From contig NZ_JAHTBK010000001.1 in NCBI RefSeq assembly GCF_020177575.1, positions 3,240,001-3,304,000 of the forward strand: 64,000 nucleotides of DNA, given 5' to 3'. This stretch comes from Hasllibacter sp. MH4015 (GTDB lineage: Bacteria > Pseudomonadota > Alphaproteobacteria > Rhodobacterales > Rhodobacteraceae). Below, in pieces: positions 8,749 through 16,825 of this stretch; the first letter of the stretch is position 1; the number at the start of each line of letters is the position of its first letter. The notes below the pieces were generated by a model. It ran no database searches. It was not told the origin of the DNA and saw nothing but the letters and a program-made list of their open reading frames with translations. Both the position numbers and the translations under genes were made by a program.

Positions 8749-9609
8749 GTGCTGTTAAGGCTGTTTGGTGCGCTTATGCGTGCGATCGTCATTATGGTTG
8801 TCCTTGCGACACCGGCGATCCTGATCCCCGGAACAACGACCCAGAACGCACAGCTGATCGCCCTGATCGGCCTGATCATGGGGGCGTTCGTGATCGTCGA
8901 ATACGCTGCCCGCTTCCCCGTCCTCATCGAATTTCGCGACGCCCCGCCCTTCAACCGGGTCCGCGTGATCTCTCTGTTTCTGACGCTCTACGTGCTCAGC
9001 ATCATGGTCGGCACCGATGAAGCGTCGGAATCGACGCTTTCCATCGTCGTCAAGACAATCGGCCATTTCGTGGGGCGCGCGCTCGATTTTCCCTACAGCC
9101 CCCTGCGCCTTGTCCTCGAACACCTGCCGGACGAGCTCAACAGCGCCACCGCGGCGCTCATCCAATCCATGGCGGGTCTGTCGGTGCTGGTGACGACCAT
9201 CGCGCTGCTCTTTTTCACCTTCATCATGCGCACCGGTCGCTGGCCCAACCGCGATGCGGCCTTCAACGTCTGGATCAACCTGCCGACCTTCGATCCCACC
9301 ACCGGCGGCGACGTGGTGCGCCGTCTGACCCAGGACGGGCGGGTCAACATTATCTTTGGCTTCTGTAGTCCCTTCGTTATTCCTGTGGTGGCGGTGATGG
9401 GGGCCAACCAGATGGAGGTTCCGGTCCTCGGCTCGCCGCATATTCTGGTCTGGGCCATGACGATATGGATGTTCCTCCCCCTCAGCCTGATCATGCGCGG
9501 GCAGGCGATGCTGCGGATCGCGGCGATGATCCGCGCGCGGCGGGCGCGGCTGGTGGCTGGCGTGGACGAAGATCACGCCCATGGGGCTTTCCCGTCCTCC
9601 GTTCCCTGA
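8749..9609 (+). CDS. Multi-pass membrane protein of unknown function
   Basis: A 286-residue protein with about six hydrophobic helices (for example AIVIMVVLATPAILIPG, LIALIGLIMGAFVIVEYAA, VISLFLTLYVLSIMVG and ILVWAMTIWMFLPLSLIM). I do not recognise a family. The start is GTG at 8749, following GAGGTAGAG; an ATG two bases earlier reads quickly into a stop. The C terminus overlaps the beginning of the endonuclease/phosphatase-family gene, so the two are probably translated together. Transport or envelope roles are possible but unproven. Confidence 0.75.
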   Translation: MLLRLFGALMRAIVIMVVLATPAILIPGTTTQNAQLIALIGLIMGAFVIVEYAARFPVLIEFRDAPPFNRVRVISLFLTLYVLSIMVGTDEASESTLSIVVKTIGHFVGRALDFPYSPLRLVLEHLPDELNSATAALIQSMAGLSVLVTTIALLFFTFIMRTGRWPNRDAAFNVWINLPTFDPTTGGDVVRRLTQDGRVNIIFGFCSPFVIPVVAVMGANQMEVPVLGSPHILVWAMTIWMFLPLSLIMRGQAMLRIAAMIRARRARLVAGVDEDHAHGAFPSSVP

Positions 9610-10619
9610 TCGCAGCCGCCCTTTCGGCCATGCTCAGCGGCCCGGCGGCGGCCGAGACATTCCGCATCGCCAGCTACCACCTTGACCTGACAGGGCGTGG
9701 ACCAGGGACGGTCCTGCGTGACATCCTGCGCGGCGAAGACCCCGTTCCTGCGCTTCTGGAGGTGATCGTCGCCGCCGATGCCGATGTGCTGGTGCTGCAA
9801 GACATCGACTTCGATGCAAACGGCGCGGCGCTGGGGGCCTTGGCCGATGCCCTGTCGGGTCGCGGGGCGGATTACCCTCACCGCCTGACGCTACGCCCCA
9901 ATACCGGCTGGCCCACCGGTGTGGACCTCGACGGCAACGGGCGCAGTGACGAGCCGCGCGATGCCCATGGGTACGGGCGGTTCAACGGACAAGGCGGCAT
10001 GGCGCTCCTGTCCCGATTCCCGCTTGGGGATGTGCGCAATTTCTCGACCTTCCTGTGGCAGGACCTTCCGGACAGCGCCGCACCCGGCGTGACGCCCGAG
10101 GCCGCCCTGCCGATCCTGCGCCTACACAGTGTCGGGGCCTGGGATGTGGAGGTTCTGGGGCCCGACAGCGCGTTCCATCTGCTGATGTCCCATGCCACGC
10201 CCCCCGTCTTCGACGGGCCGGAGGATCGCAACGGGTTACGCAACGCGGACGAGCTGCGGTTCTGGCAGCTCTACCTCGACGGCTGGACGCCGGAGGGGCC
10301 GCCGTTCGATGGTGCGCATTTCGCCGTCACCGGCACCTTCAACGTCGATCCGGAGCGAGGTGAAGGATTGCGGCCCGCCTTGCGCGCGCTTCTCGGTCAT
10401 CCCCTTCTGCTTGACCCGGAGCCTTCCGGCGCGAACGGCCTTGCGACGGTCGACTGGGACGATCCGGTGCCAGGCGATCTGCGCGTAGACTACGTCCTGC
10501 CGTCGCGCACATTCACGCTTCACGGTGCCGGGGTGCTTTGGCCTTCGGATGGTCCACTGGTTGAGCTCGTTTCGGCGGCATCGGCCCATCGGCTTGTTTG
10601 GGTCGACGTCTCGTTCTGA
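9606..10619 (+). CDS. Secreted endonuclease/exonuclease/phosphatase-family protein
   Basis: A predicted secreted metal-dependent hydrolase. After a signal-like stretch (IAAALSAMLSGPAAA) the mature part begins ETFRIASYHLD. It has VLVLQDIDFD (metal-binding Glu replaced by Asp), GGMALLSRFPLG, LMSHATPP and VDYVLPS, the order seen in the EEP fold. The start is uncertain: the hydrophobic leader begins upstream of the first plausible ATG (9630), and the only earlier in-frame ATG (9465) adds a poor 45-residue leader. CTG at 9606 overlaps the upstream TGA and is used here provisionally; a small frameshift near 9590 is another explanation. Substrate unknown. Confidence 0.7.
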   Translation: MIAAALSAMLSGPAAAETFRIASYHLDLTGRGPGTVLRDILRGEDPVPALLEVIVAADADVLVLQDIDFDANGAALGALADALSGRGADYPHRLTLRPNTGWPTGVDLDGNGRSDEPRDAHGYGRFNGQGGMALLSRFPLGDVRNFSTFLWQDLPDSAAPGVTPEAALPILRLHSVGAWDVEVLGPDSAFHLLMSHATPPVFDGPEDRNGLRNADELRFWQLYLDGWTPEGPPFDGAHFAVTGTFNVDPERGEGLRPALRALLGHPLLLDPEPSGANGLATVDWDDPVPGDLRVDYVLPSRTFTLHGAGVLWPSDGPLVELVSAASAHRLVWVDVSF

Positions 10620-11479
10620 ATCAAAGGCGCGCAGGCCTGCCTCAGGGCATCGTCCAAGGGTGTCGCGCGCAGGTCCGGCAGAAGGTTCCGTAATACCTGA
10701 CCGTCGATTCGGTGCGGGCGCTGCCAGAGATAGCGCATTTCCAGCAGGTGCTTCGCCTCGGCCCAGAACGGGCGGGCGATCCGGATCGGGAGCCAGTTCA
10801 TCGGCTTGGCCCGCACCGGTTTCCCCACAACGCGGCCCAGCGCCTCCGCCAGGTCAACACCGGTCATCGTGAAGCCGTCGAAGGTCAGGTCGCTGAAAAC
10901 CGGCAGATCATCGAGGCGCGCCGCAAGTCCGGCCGCCGCGGCGGCGAGATTGGGCAGGAAGGCCCAGGCATGGGGGACGTCGACGGGGCCGGGATAGGTG
11001 ATCTTGCCCGACGCGATCTTCGTGGCGATCACGCGGTCGAACCAATTGCCCGAGGCTTCGGTGTCGATAAAATCGCCCGCGCGTAGGATGATGGTTTTCA
11101 CGCCCGCCTCGCGGTACGCGCGCTCCATCTCGCGGCGGATTTTGCCAAGGGGATGCGTGGCGCGGTGGGGCGTTTCCGGCGACAGGATCGGCGGCAGGTC
11201 GGTGCCGTAGACATAGATGTTGCCGGGGATCATCACCGCCGCGCCGGAGGTCTTGGCGGCCTCGATCACCGATGCCGTGAGGCGCGGCACCTCGGTGGCC
11301 CATTTCGAATAAGGCGGGTTCCAGGCGTTGACGATCAGGTCGGCGCCAATGGCCGCATCGGGCAGGGTGTCCTTACTGCGGTCGAAAGGGCGGACGTGCC
11401 AGCCGTGGCGCTGGAGGGCTTGGGCGACATGGCGGCCGAAGCGGCCATTGGCGCCGAGGATGAGGGCGGTGCGGGGCAT
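10520..11479 (-). CDS. NAD(P)-dependent epimerase/dehydratase-like SDR protein
   Basis: A 319-residue extended/atypical short-chain dehydrogenase. The Rossmann motif is GANGRFGRH near the N terminus (ALILGANGRFG). Later it has VNAWNPPYSKW, a Tyr in NIYVYGTDLPP and RAGDFIDTEASGNWF. The usual YxxxK is not clear, so redox activity is uncertain. The last roughly 33 residues are Ser/Thr/Pro-rich and overlap the opposing gene's 3' end by 100 bases. It diverges from a LysR regulator that may control it. Confidence 0.82.
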   Translation of the reverse strand: MPRTALILGANGRFGRHVAQALQRHGWHVRPFDRSKDTLPDAAIGADLIVNAWNPPYSKWATEVPRLTASVIEAAKTSGAAVMIPGNIYVYGTDLPPILSPETPHRATHPLGKIRREMERAYREAGVKTIILRAGDFIDTEASGNWFDRVIATKIASGKITYPGPVDVPHAWAFLPNLAAAAAGLAARLDDLPVFSDLTFDGFTMTGVDLAEALGRVVGKPVRAKPMNWLPIRIARPFWAEAKHLLEMRYLWQRPHRIDGQVLRNLLPDLRATPLDDALRQACAPLIQNETSTQTSRWADAAETSSTSGPSEGQSTPAP

Positions 11480-11524
11480 GTTGGTTCTCCGTTAGCAAGG
11501 TCTCCGGTATCACGTTGATCATTC

Positions 11525-11534
11525 ATTCATGAAT
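11525..11534. promoter_or_regulatory. ATTCA/TGAAT dyad, candidate LysR operator
   Basis: Perfect palindrome ATTCATGAAT in the 95-base gap between the epimerase gene and the LysR gene. The same half-sites recur at 11563-11576. The pair is a plausible two-site LysR-type operator, though the consensus for this regulator is unknown. Confidence 0.45.
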
Positions 11535-11562
11535 AACAATTGCCAGAATCTTGGGGTCTGCT

Positions 11563-11576
11563 ATTCATCTGTGAAT
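11563..11576. promoter_or_regulatory. Second ATTCA-N4-TGAAT dyad over the LysR start
   Basis: ATTCATCTGTGAAT has the same half-sites as 11525-11534 with a four-base spacer, 38 bases away. It covers the first two bases of the LysR start codon, suggesting autoregulation. No clear ribosome site is present there. Confidence 0.45.
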
Positions 11577-12462
11577 GAGCAACGTGATCGACTGGCCCAT
11601 GCTGCGCGCCATCTTGGCCGTGGCGGAAGAAGGCTCCATGACCGGGGCGGCGAAAGCGCTCGGCACCAGCCAGCCCACCATCAGCCGCCTGATCCGCGCC
11701 GCCGAAGAGGTGGCGGGCGATTACCTTTTCTTCCGCGACGAGAGGGGTTTCACCCCCAGTTCCTTCTGCGACACCCTGATCGCCGAGGCGCGAGAGATCC
11801 GGGAGGCGTTGAGCCGAGCGTCCCTGAAAGTCGCCGGCGAACAGCCCAGCGCCGAGGGGCGCGTGCGGATCACCGCGTCGGTCTTCGTGACGACCCATAT
11901 CCTGCCGCCGATCCTGGCGGATATCCGGGCCGCGCATCCGGCGATCAAGCTGGACGTGGTGGCGACGGATTCAACCGAGAACCTGCTGTTCCACGAGGCC
12001 GACATCGCGCTCCGCATGTATCGGCCCACGCAGCTCGACACGGTGACGGTGCATCTGGGGGATTTGCCGCTGGGGCTCTACGCGAGCCGCTCGTTTGTGG
12101 AGGCGCACGGGATGCCTTCAAGCGTGGATGACCTGCGCGATTTCGGGATGGTCGGGTACGACCGCGATGATCGGATCATCCGCGCGATGCGCGAGATGGG
12201 GATGCTTGTGACGCGCAACTGGTTCACGGTGACGACCGACGATCAGGTGGCCTATTGGGAATTCGTGCGGGCCGGGTGCGGCGTTGGTGTGGGGCAGGGA
12301 GTGGTGGCCGAGCGGTCACCGGACGTGGTGCAGGTGATGCCGGAGTTGGAACTGCCCTCGCTGCCCGTGTGGCTGACGGCGCATCAGCGGTTGAGGCACC
12401 AGCCGAGGGTTGCGGCGGTGTGGGAGATGCTGGCGGAGGAGGTTGGCGGGGTGTGTGGGTGA
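11575..12462 (+). CDS. LysR-family transcriptional regulator
   Basis: A 295-residue regulator with an N-terminal winged helix-turn-helix (MLRAILAVAEEGSMTGAAKA, LGTSQPTISRLI) and a substrate-binding domain starting near residue 90 (GRVRITASVFVTTHILPPIL). The inducer is unknown. It sits head to head with the epimerase gene, the standard LysR arrangement, with paired ATTCA/TGAAT dyads between. The ATG at 11575 lacks an obvious Shine-Dalgarno sequence, so a leaderless or weakly translated mRNA is possible. Confidence 0.93.
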   Translation: MSNVIDWPMLRAILAVAEEGSMTGAAKALGTSQPTISRLIRAAEEVAGDYLFFRDERGFTPSSFCDTLIAEAREIREALSRASLKVAGEQPSAEGRVRITASVFVTTHILPPILADIRAAHPAIKLDVVATDSTENLLFHEADIALRMYRPTQLDTVTVHLGDLPLGLYASRSFVEAHGMPSSVDDLRDFGMVGYDRDDRIIRAMREMGMLVTRNWFTVTTDDQVAYWEFVRAGCGVGVGQGVVAERSPDVVQVMPELELPSLPVWLTAHQRLRHQPRVAAVWEMLAEEVGGVCG

Positions 12463-12515
12463 GGGGAAAGCATACCCGTCGATTTGAAGCCATCCTTTGT
12501 GGCGTGAGTTGCGAT

Positions 12516-13133
12516 CTATTGGACGGGTTCGGCCACCAGGATATCGCGGTGTGAAACCACTTGTCCGTCTTCGATACGCGTCGATGTCACGCCAATAAGG
12601 TTGCCCCGCCACGACAACACTTCTACTTCTGTCCAATTCTGGAAATCGCCGTCACTCAAAGTGAAAATGAAGTCTTCGGAACGATTGTTGACGACATTAA
12701 GAAACCTGCTTGGACAGTATACGGAGTGTGCGGACAGACAGCTCTCAAGGACCTCTGCGGCTCTTGAGGCCAGTTGAACCGTAGCAGGTGTCATTGACTC
12801 CAGTATCTCAGGGCTAGCGACGACACCCCAGACGGCCTGAGCCTCAAAAAAGCTGACTGGGCTTTGCAGCGAATAATGTCTTGCCGACAAACAAAAAGAT
12901 CGGTCGTCCGAAAGGTTCACATAGAAAATACCAGAGGTGTTCAAGTGGCCAGCGGTGCAACAGCCATCAGGCCCGCGCAATTCTGTACCGGACTGCGAAA
13001 CATCCAACACAGGCATTTGTCGGGCGACTTGGCATTGGTCAGATGTTGGGTCCAGAAATTGAGCAGTGGCACCACCCGCAAAGGAAATTATTGGTGCGAC
13101 CACAATTGCGACTGCGCTTGAGAAAGACTTCAT
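12516..13133 (-). CDS. Secreted protein of unknown function, AT-rich
   Basis: A 205-residue orphan with a signal peptide (SSAVAIVVAPIISFAGGATA). Several cysteines (DQCQ, DGCCTAG, SFCLS, ESCLS, VYCPS) suggest disulfides in the periplasm or outside. I recognise no family. The DNA is clearly poorer in G+C than its neighbours: 12661-12720 has 24 G/C in 60 bases. That suggests acquisition by transfer. The ATG at 13133 has only a weak AAGA upstream; TTG at 13145 is an alternative. It converges with the LysR gene. Confidence 0.62.
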   Translation of the reverse strand: MKSFSSAVAIVVAPIISFAGGATAQFLDPTSDQCQVARQMPVLDVSQSGTELRGPDGCCTAGHLNTSGIFYVNLSDDRSFCLSARHYSLQSPVSFFEAQAVWGVVASPEILESMTPATVQLASRAAEVLESCLSAHSVYCPSRFLNVVNNRSEDFIFTLSDGDFQNWTEVEVLSWRGNLIGVTSTRIEDGQVVSHRDILVAEPVQ

Positions 13134-13325
13134 TCTTGAGACCAATCGTTAGCCATGGCGAATTAGTGTTTCGGATGTGCCTCTTACTTCGAAGCCAAAA
13201 CATCGAGGTGTCAGTCAAAAACACCAATTTGCACCATAACCAAGCCTTAGCCGAAAGACAGCATGAACGGCCAAGGTCGACGTTCGAGCAACACACCCAG
13301 CGGGTTAACAGCGGGCTTGCCCGCC

Positions 13326-13462
13326 CCGCCATCGACGGGCCTGTCCGGGGCCCGGCGATTTGGTTGGGCTTGGTGCTCCGCTGGTAGGGAGCGATGGTTT
13401 GGCTGGGATAAAGTGCCAAGCTCCAAGGTTCGGATCGCCAGTCCCAGGCCCGTCGATGGCGG
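13326..13462. repeat. Large imperfect palindrome with 18-base perfect outer arms
   Basis: CCGCCATCGACGGGCCTG at 13326-13343 recurs exactly inverted at 13445-13462. Inside, GGCGAT and CTTGG-type blocks also match in inverted order (from 13354 against 13439 backwards), so two diverged copies of an element of roughly 45 bases face each other. This is like paired REP-type elements. Confidence 0.7.
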
Positions 13463-13527
13463 TGCTCTGTTGCAGGCGGGGCGGCGACACAAGTCCCGCC
13501 CTACGGTCCGTGTTTGCCCTCTCGGGA

Positions 13528-13546
13528 TCTTTTTCTGCGAAAAAGA
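13528..13546. terminator. T-rich/A-rich hairpin upstream of leuB
   Basis: TCTTTTTC (13528-13535), loop TGC, GAAAAAGA (13539-13546): perfect eight-base stem. It resembles an intergenic terminator or repeat end; no leader peptide with leucine codons was seen before it, so leucine attenuation is not supported. Confidence 0.35.
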
Positions 13547-13644
13547 CCCTGCCGGGGCTCGGGCAGGCTTCGCCTACCCTTGCTTGAACTTCCGGCATGT
13601 GCGGGATACCCGGTGCGAAACTCAGCCATAAGGGAGTCCAAAAC

Positions 13645-14745
13645 ATGTCCGACCGCAGCTTGCTTATCCTTCCCGGTGACGGGATTGGCCCCGAGGTGAT
13701 GGCTGAGGTCCGCAAGGTGATCGACTGGTTCGGCTCGGCGCGGGGGATCGGGTTTACGGTGTCGGAGGGGCTCGTTGGGGGGGCCTCCTATGACGTCCAT
13801 GGCACGCCGTTGACCGATGAGACGATGGCGCAGGCGCAGGAGGTGGATGCGGTGTTGCTCGGCGCGGTCGGTGGGCCAGCCTATGACGATCTCGACTTCA
13901 GCGTGAAGCCCGAGCGGGGGTTGTTGCGGTTGCGCAAGGAGATGGACCTTTATGCGAACCTGCGGCCCGCGCAGTGCTTTGACGCGCTGGCGGATTTCTC
14001 GTCTCTAAAGCGCGAGATCGTCTCGGGCCTCGACATCATGATCCTGCGGGAGCTGACCTCGGGCGTGTATTTCGGGGAGCCACGGGGCATCCACAAGGAA
14101 GGCAATGAGCGCGTCGGCATCAACACGCAGCGCTACACGGAGAGCGAGATCGCGCGGGCTGCGCGGTCTGCGTTCGAGCTGGCGCGGCGGCGGAACAACA
14201 AGGTGTGTTCCATGGAGAAGGCCAACGTGATGGAAAGCGGCATCCTGTGGCGGGATGTGGTGAACGAGGTCCACGCGGCGGAGTATGGCGATGTGGAGCT
14301 GAGCCACATGTACGCCGACAACGGCGCGATGCAGTTGGTGCGCGCGCCGAAGCAGTTCGACGTGATCCTGACGGATAACCTGTTCGGGGATATCCTGAGC
14401 GATTGTGCGGCGATGCTGACGGGGTCACTGGGGATGCTGCCGTCCGCGAGTTTGGGCGCGCCGATGGAAAACGGGCGGCCCAAGGCGCTTTATGAGCCGG
14501 TCCATGGCTCGGCCCCGGATATCACGGGCCAGGGCAAGGCGAACCCGATTGCCTGCATCCTGAGCTTCGCGATGGCGTTGCGCTATTCGTTCGATCTGGG
14601 CGATGAGGCGACGCGGCTGGAACGCGCGGTGGAGGCGGTGCTGGCCGATGGGCTGCGCACGGCGGACCTGATGGGGCCGGATGGCGGCAATGCGGTTTCG
14701 ACGACGGAGATGGGGGATGCGATTGTCGCCAAGCTGGCGGCATGA
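13645..14745 (+). CDS. leuB: 3-isopropylmalate dehydrogenase
   Basis: Oxidatively decarboxylates 3-isopropylmalate to 2-oxoisocaproate with NAD+ in leucine synthesis. The 366-residue protein starts [17 protein letters not shown]. It has the [12 protein letters not shown] loop, [14 protein letters not shown] substrate arginines, [10 protein letters not shown], the lysine of [12 protein letters not shown], the metal aspartates in [10 protein letters not shown] and [12 protein letters not shown], and [10 protein letters not shown]. The start at 13645 has AAGGGAG upstream. The GNAT gene overlaps its stop by ATGA. Confidence 0.97.
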   Translation: MSDRSLLILPGDGIGPEVMAEVRKVIDWFGSARGIGFTVSEGLVGGASYDVHGTPLTDETMAQAQEVDAVLLGAVGGPAYDDLDFSVKPERGLLRLRKEMDLYANLRPAQCFDALADFSSLKREIVSGLDIMILRELTSGVYFGEPRGIHKEGNERVGINTQRYTESEIARAARSAFELARRRNNKVCSMEKANVMESGILWRDVVNEVHAAEYGDVELSHMYADNGAMQLVRAPKQFDVILTDNLFGDILSDCAAMLTGSLGMLPSASLGAPMENGRPKALYEPVHGSAPDITGQGKANPIACILSFAMALRYSFDLGDEATRLERAVEAVLADGLRTADLMGPDGGNAVSTTEMGDAIVAKLAA

Positions 14746-15206
14746 GTGACATTCGCGTCCGGGCCTTCGCGGAGGGGGACCGGGATGCGTTCCTGTCACT
14801 CTACCGCGATTGCCTGCGCCATTACGGCACCGGACCCGCGCGACCGGACATCGAGGCGGAGATCGTGGCGGACCTTGCGGCCCCGCGTGGCATGTCGGCG
14901 CACCTTGCGTGGCGGGGTGACGAGGCGCTCGGGTTCACCACCTGGGTCAGGGTCTATCCGGCGATGGACGGGGTCGCGATCTACCTCAAGGAGTTGTACG
15001 TCACCGCCGATGCGCGGGGTCTTGGCGCGGGCAGGGCGTTGATGCGCGACCTAGCGACAACCGCGATGGAGATCGGGGCGGTGCGCCTGGAATGGGGCAG
15101 TTTCCAGCCGGACGCGTTGGAATTTTACGACGCCCTGGGCGCGGCGCGGAAGGACAAGGTCCACTATTCCGTCGCCGCAGAGGATTTGCACGGCTTCGCG
15201 CAATAG
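14742..15206 (+). CDS. GNAT family N-acetyltransferase
   Basis: A 154-residue acetyl-CoA dependent acetyltransferase. The pantetheine-binding loop is in the region [20 protein letters not shown] (about 85-104), preceded by [14 protein letters not shown] and followed by the family's C-terminal [17 protein letters not shown]. The substrate is unknown. The start codon overlaps the leuB stop (ATGA), so it is translationally coupled to leuB. Confidence 0.88.
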   Translation: MSDIRVRAFAEGDRDAFLSLYRDCLRHYGTGPARPDIEAEIVADLAAPRGMSAHLAWRGDEALGFTTWVRVYPAMDGVAIYLKELYVTADARGLGAGRALMRDLATTAMEIGAVRLEWGSFQPDALEFYDALGAARKDKVHYSVAAEDLHGFAQ

Positions 15207-15240
15207 GTAGGCTGCCGCTATTGTTTCAAAGGAGATTGCC

Positions 15241-15600
15241 ATGCTTGCCCGATTGACCCTGTGCCTTGCCCTGCTGGCCACGACCGCCCATGCCGACGGA
15301 TATGCCGTGGGGGACACGATAGAGGACCCGATGCAGATCGCGCGGGAGGCGTTCGAGGGCTTCCCGCCCGATGATGAAGGCCGCCCCGGTGTCGAGGTCA
15401 GCGCCAGCACGGATTTCTTCGGTGCGCTGACGATCCTGGTCGCGCAAACCGGGTTTGCCGATGATTCCGTGGCCGGGCAGCGGGAGCAATACGTGCTGAA
15501 CCGGGTGGACAATATGTGGGAGATCACCTTCCGACGCACCGATTACCTGTGCCGCCGTGGCGCGAATACCGTCACCTGGCAGGGAGATCTTTGCCCCTGA
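15241..15600 (+). CDS. Small secreted protein of unknown function
   Basis: A 119-residue protein with a short signal peptide (LARLTLCLALLATTAHA) and a mature part beginning DGYAVGDTIEDPM. Two cysteines near the end (YLCRRG and DLCP) could form a disulfide. Strong ribosome site AAAGGAG before the ATG. No family recognised. It follows the GNAT gene by 34 bases and may belong to the leuB transcript. Confidence 0.7.
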   Translation: MLARLTLCLALLATTAHADGYAVGDTIEDPMQIAREAFEGFPPDDEGRPGVEVSASTDFFGALTILVAQTGFADDSVAGQREQYVLNRVDNMWEITFRRTDYLCRRGANTVTWQGDLCP

Positions 15601-15662
15601 CCCCTTGCGCGCGTCGGTCGGTCCAGTATCGCTCGACCTGAAACAGATGGAAGGGACGATCC

Positions 15663-16634
15663 GTGACACCCAACCTTCGCGGCGCGCTGCTCGGGCTTCT
15701 GGCCTTCGGGATATTCTCCACCCACGATATCCTCGTGAAGACCCTTGGCGGGACCTATGCGCCGTTCCAGATCGTGTTCTTCTCGGTCATGTTCGGCTTT
15801 CCCATCGTCACCATCTTGCTTTTACGGGACGAGAAGCGGGCGAACCTGCGGCCGCGGCATCCGTGGTGGGTCGCGGCGCGCACGGCGGCGTCGGTGATCG
15901 TGGGGATTTGCGTCTTCTACGCCTTCACGGTCCTGCCGCTGGCGCAGGTATATGCGATCATCTTCGCCTCACCGTTGCTGATTACAATCCTTGCGATCCC
16001 GATGCTGGGAGAGACGGTGGGATGGCGGCGGGGCCTGGCCGTCGTGGTCGGGCTGGTGGGCGTGGTCGTTGTGCTGCAACCCGGGGCCACGGACTTGTCG
16101 CTGGGTCACGGCGCGGCGCTTCTGGCCGCGGTGGCGGGCGCCATTGCCTCGCTGATCGTGCGCAAGATCGGGCGGGAGGAGCGATCCGTCGTGCTGCTGC
16201 TTTATCCGATGGTCGCGAATTTCGTGCTGATGGGGGCGGCGATGCCATTCTATTACCAGCCGATGCCGGGAATGGACCTTGCGGCGCTTGCCGTGATCTC
16301 CGCGCTGGCCCTGATGGGAAGCGCGTGCCTGATCTACGCCTACCGCGCTGCCCCGGCGGTGATGGTCGCGCCCATGCAATACAGCCAGATCCTGTGGGCG
16401 GTCATCTTTGGGGCGCTTCTGTTCGATGAGACATTGGACCTGCCCACGCTTGCGGGATCGGCCATCATCATAGCATCAGGTATCTATATCGTTCTGCGGG
16501 AGGAGCGCGGCGGGCGGTCGACCACCACGCCGGTCCTGCGCACCCGGACGCGGATGGGAACGCCCGGTGGATTGCGCATCGCCCCGTTCCTGTCGAGTGA
16601 GCGGCGCGGACCGCAACCAAGCGCCGACGGCTGA
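15663..16634 (+). CDS. DMT superfamily (EamA) transporter
   Basis: A 323-residue permease with ten hydrophobic helices in two EamA repeats: first from ALLGLLAFGIFSTHD, second from GHGAALLAAVAGAIASLIV. The family exports or imports small metabolites; specificity is unknown. The start is GTG at 15663, with AAGGGACG just upstream. The C terminus after IVLREERGG is basic and hydrophilic. tRNA-Pro follows 47 bases downstream. Confidence 0.88.
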   Translation: MTPNLRGALLGLLAFGIFSTHDILVKTLGGTYAPFQIVFFSVMFGFPIVTILLLRDEKRANLRPRHPWWVAARTAASVIVGICVFYAFTVLPLAQVYAIIFASPLLITILAIPMLGETVGWRRGLAVVVGLVGVVVVLQPGATDLSLGHGAALLAAVAGAIASLIVRKIGREERSVVLLLYPMVANFVLMGAAMPFYYQPMPGMDLAALAVISALALMGSACLIYAYRAAPAVMVAPMQYSQILWAVIFGALLFDETLDLPTLAGSAIIIASGIYIVLREERGGRSTTTPVLRTRTRMGTPGGLRIAPFLSSERRGPQPSADG

Positions 16635-16681
16635 TCCCCCTTGCCAACCGCGTCCGCCCCCGCTATCCCGCGCGGCACGGT

Positions 16682-16758
16682 CGGGCTGTGGCGCAGCCTG
16701 GTAGCGCACCTGCTTCGGGAGCAGGGGGTCGGAGGTTCGAATCCTCTCAGCCCGACCA
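16682..16758 (+). tRNA. tRNA-Pro (CGG anticodon)
   Basis: A 77-base cloverleaf. Acceptor CGGGCTG (16682-16688) pairs with CAGCCCG (16748-16754), then A and an encoded CCA. The anticodon stem CCTGC/GCAGG encloses TTCGGGA, giving CGG, which reads proline CCG. GGTTCGAATCC forms the T arm. Confidence 0.96.
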
Positions 16759-16825
16759 GATTTCTGCGGACTTTGTCGGGCAAAGGGGCCATTCTGAGCC
16801 TCTGACACCGGGAGTTTCACCGCAC

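Larger units (their letters stand above)
13134..13644. other. Gene-free region with inverted repeats before leuB
   Basis: No convincing gene. Left part (13134-13300) is AT-richer like the adjacent orphan gene. From 13311 it holds stacked hairpins: GCGGGC-TT-GCCCGC (13311-13324), a large imperfect palindrome (13326-13462), GGCGGG...CCCGCC around 13476-13500 and TCTTTTTC-TGC-GAAAAAGA (13528-13546). The leuB leader with AAGGGAG (13630-13636) closes the region. It looks like accumulated intergenic repeat elements. Confidence 0.6.

Noticed and set aside
13528-13644. Leucine attenuator before leuB
   Set aside because: A hairpin is present but no leader peptide with clustered leucine codons precedes it.
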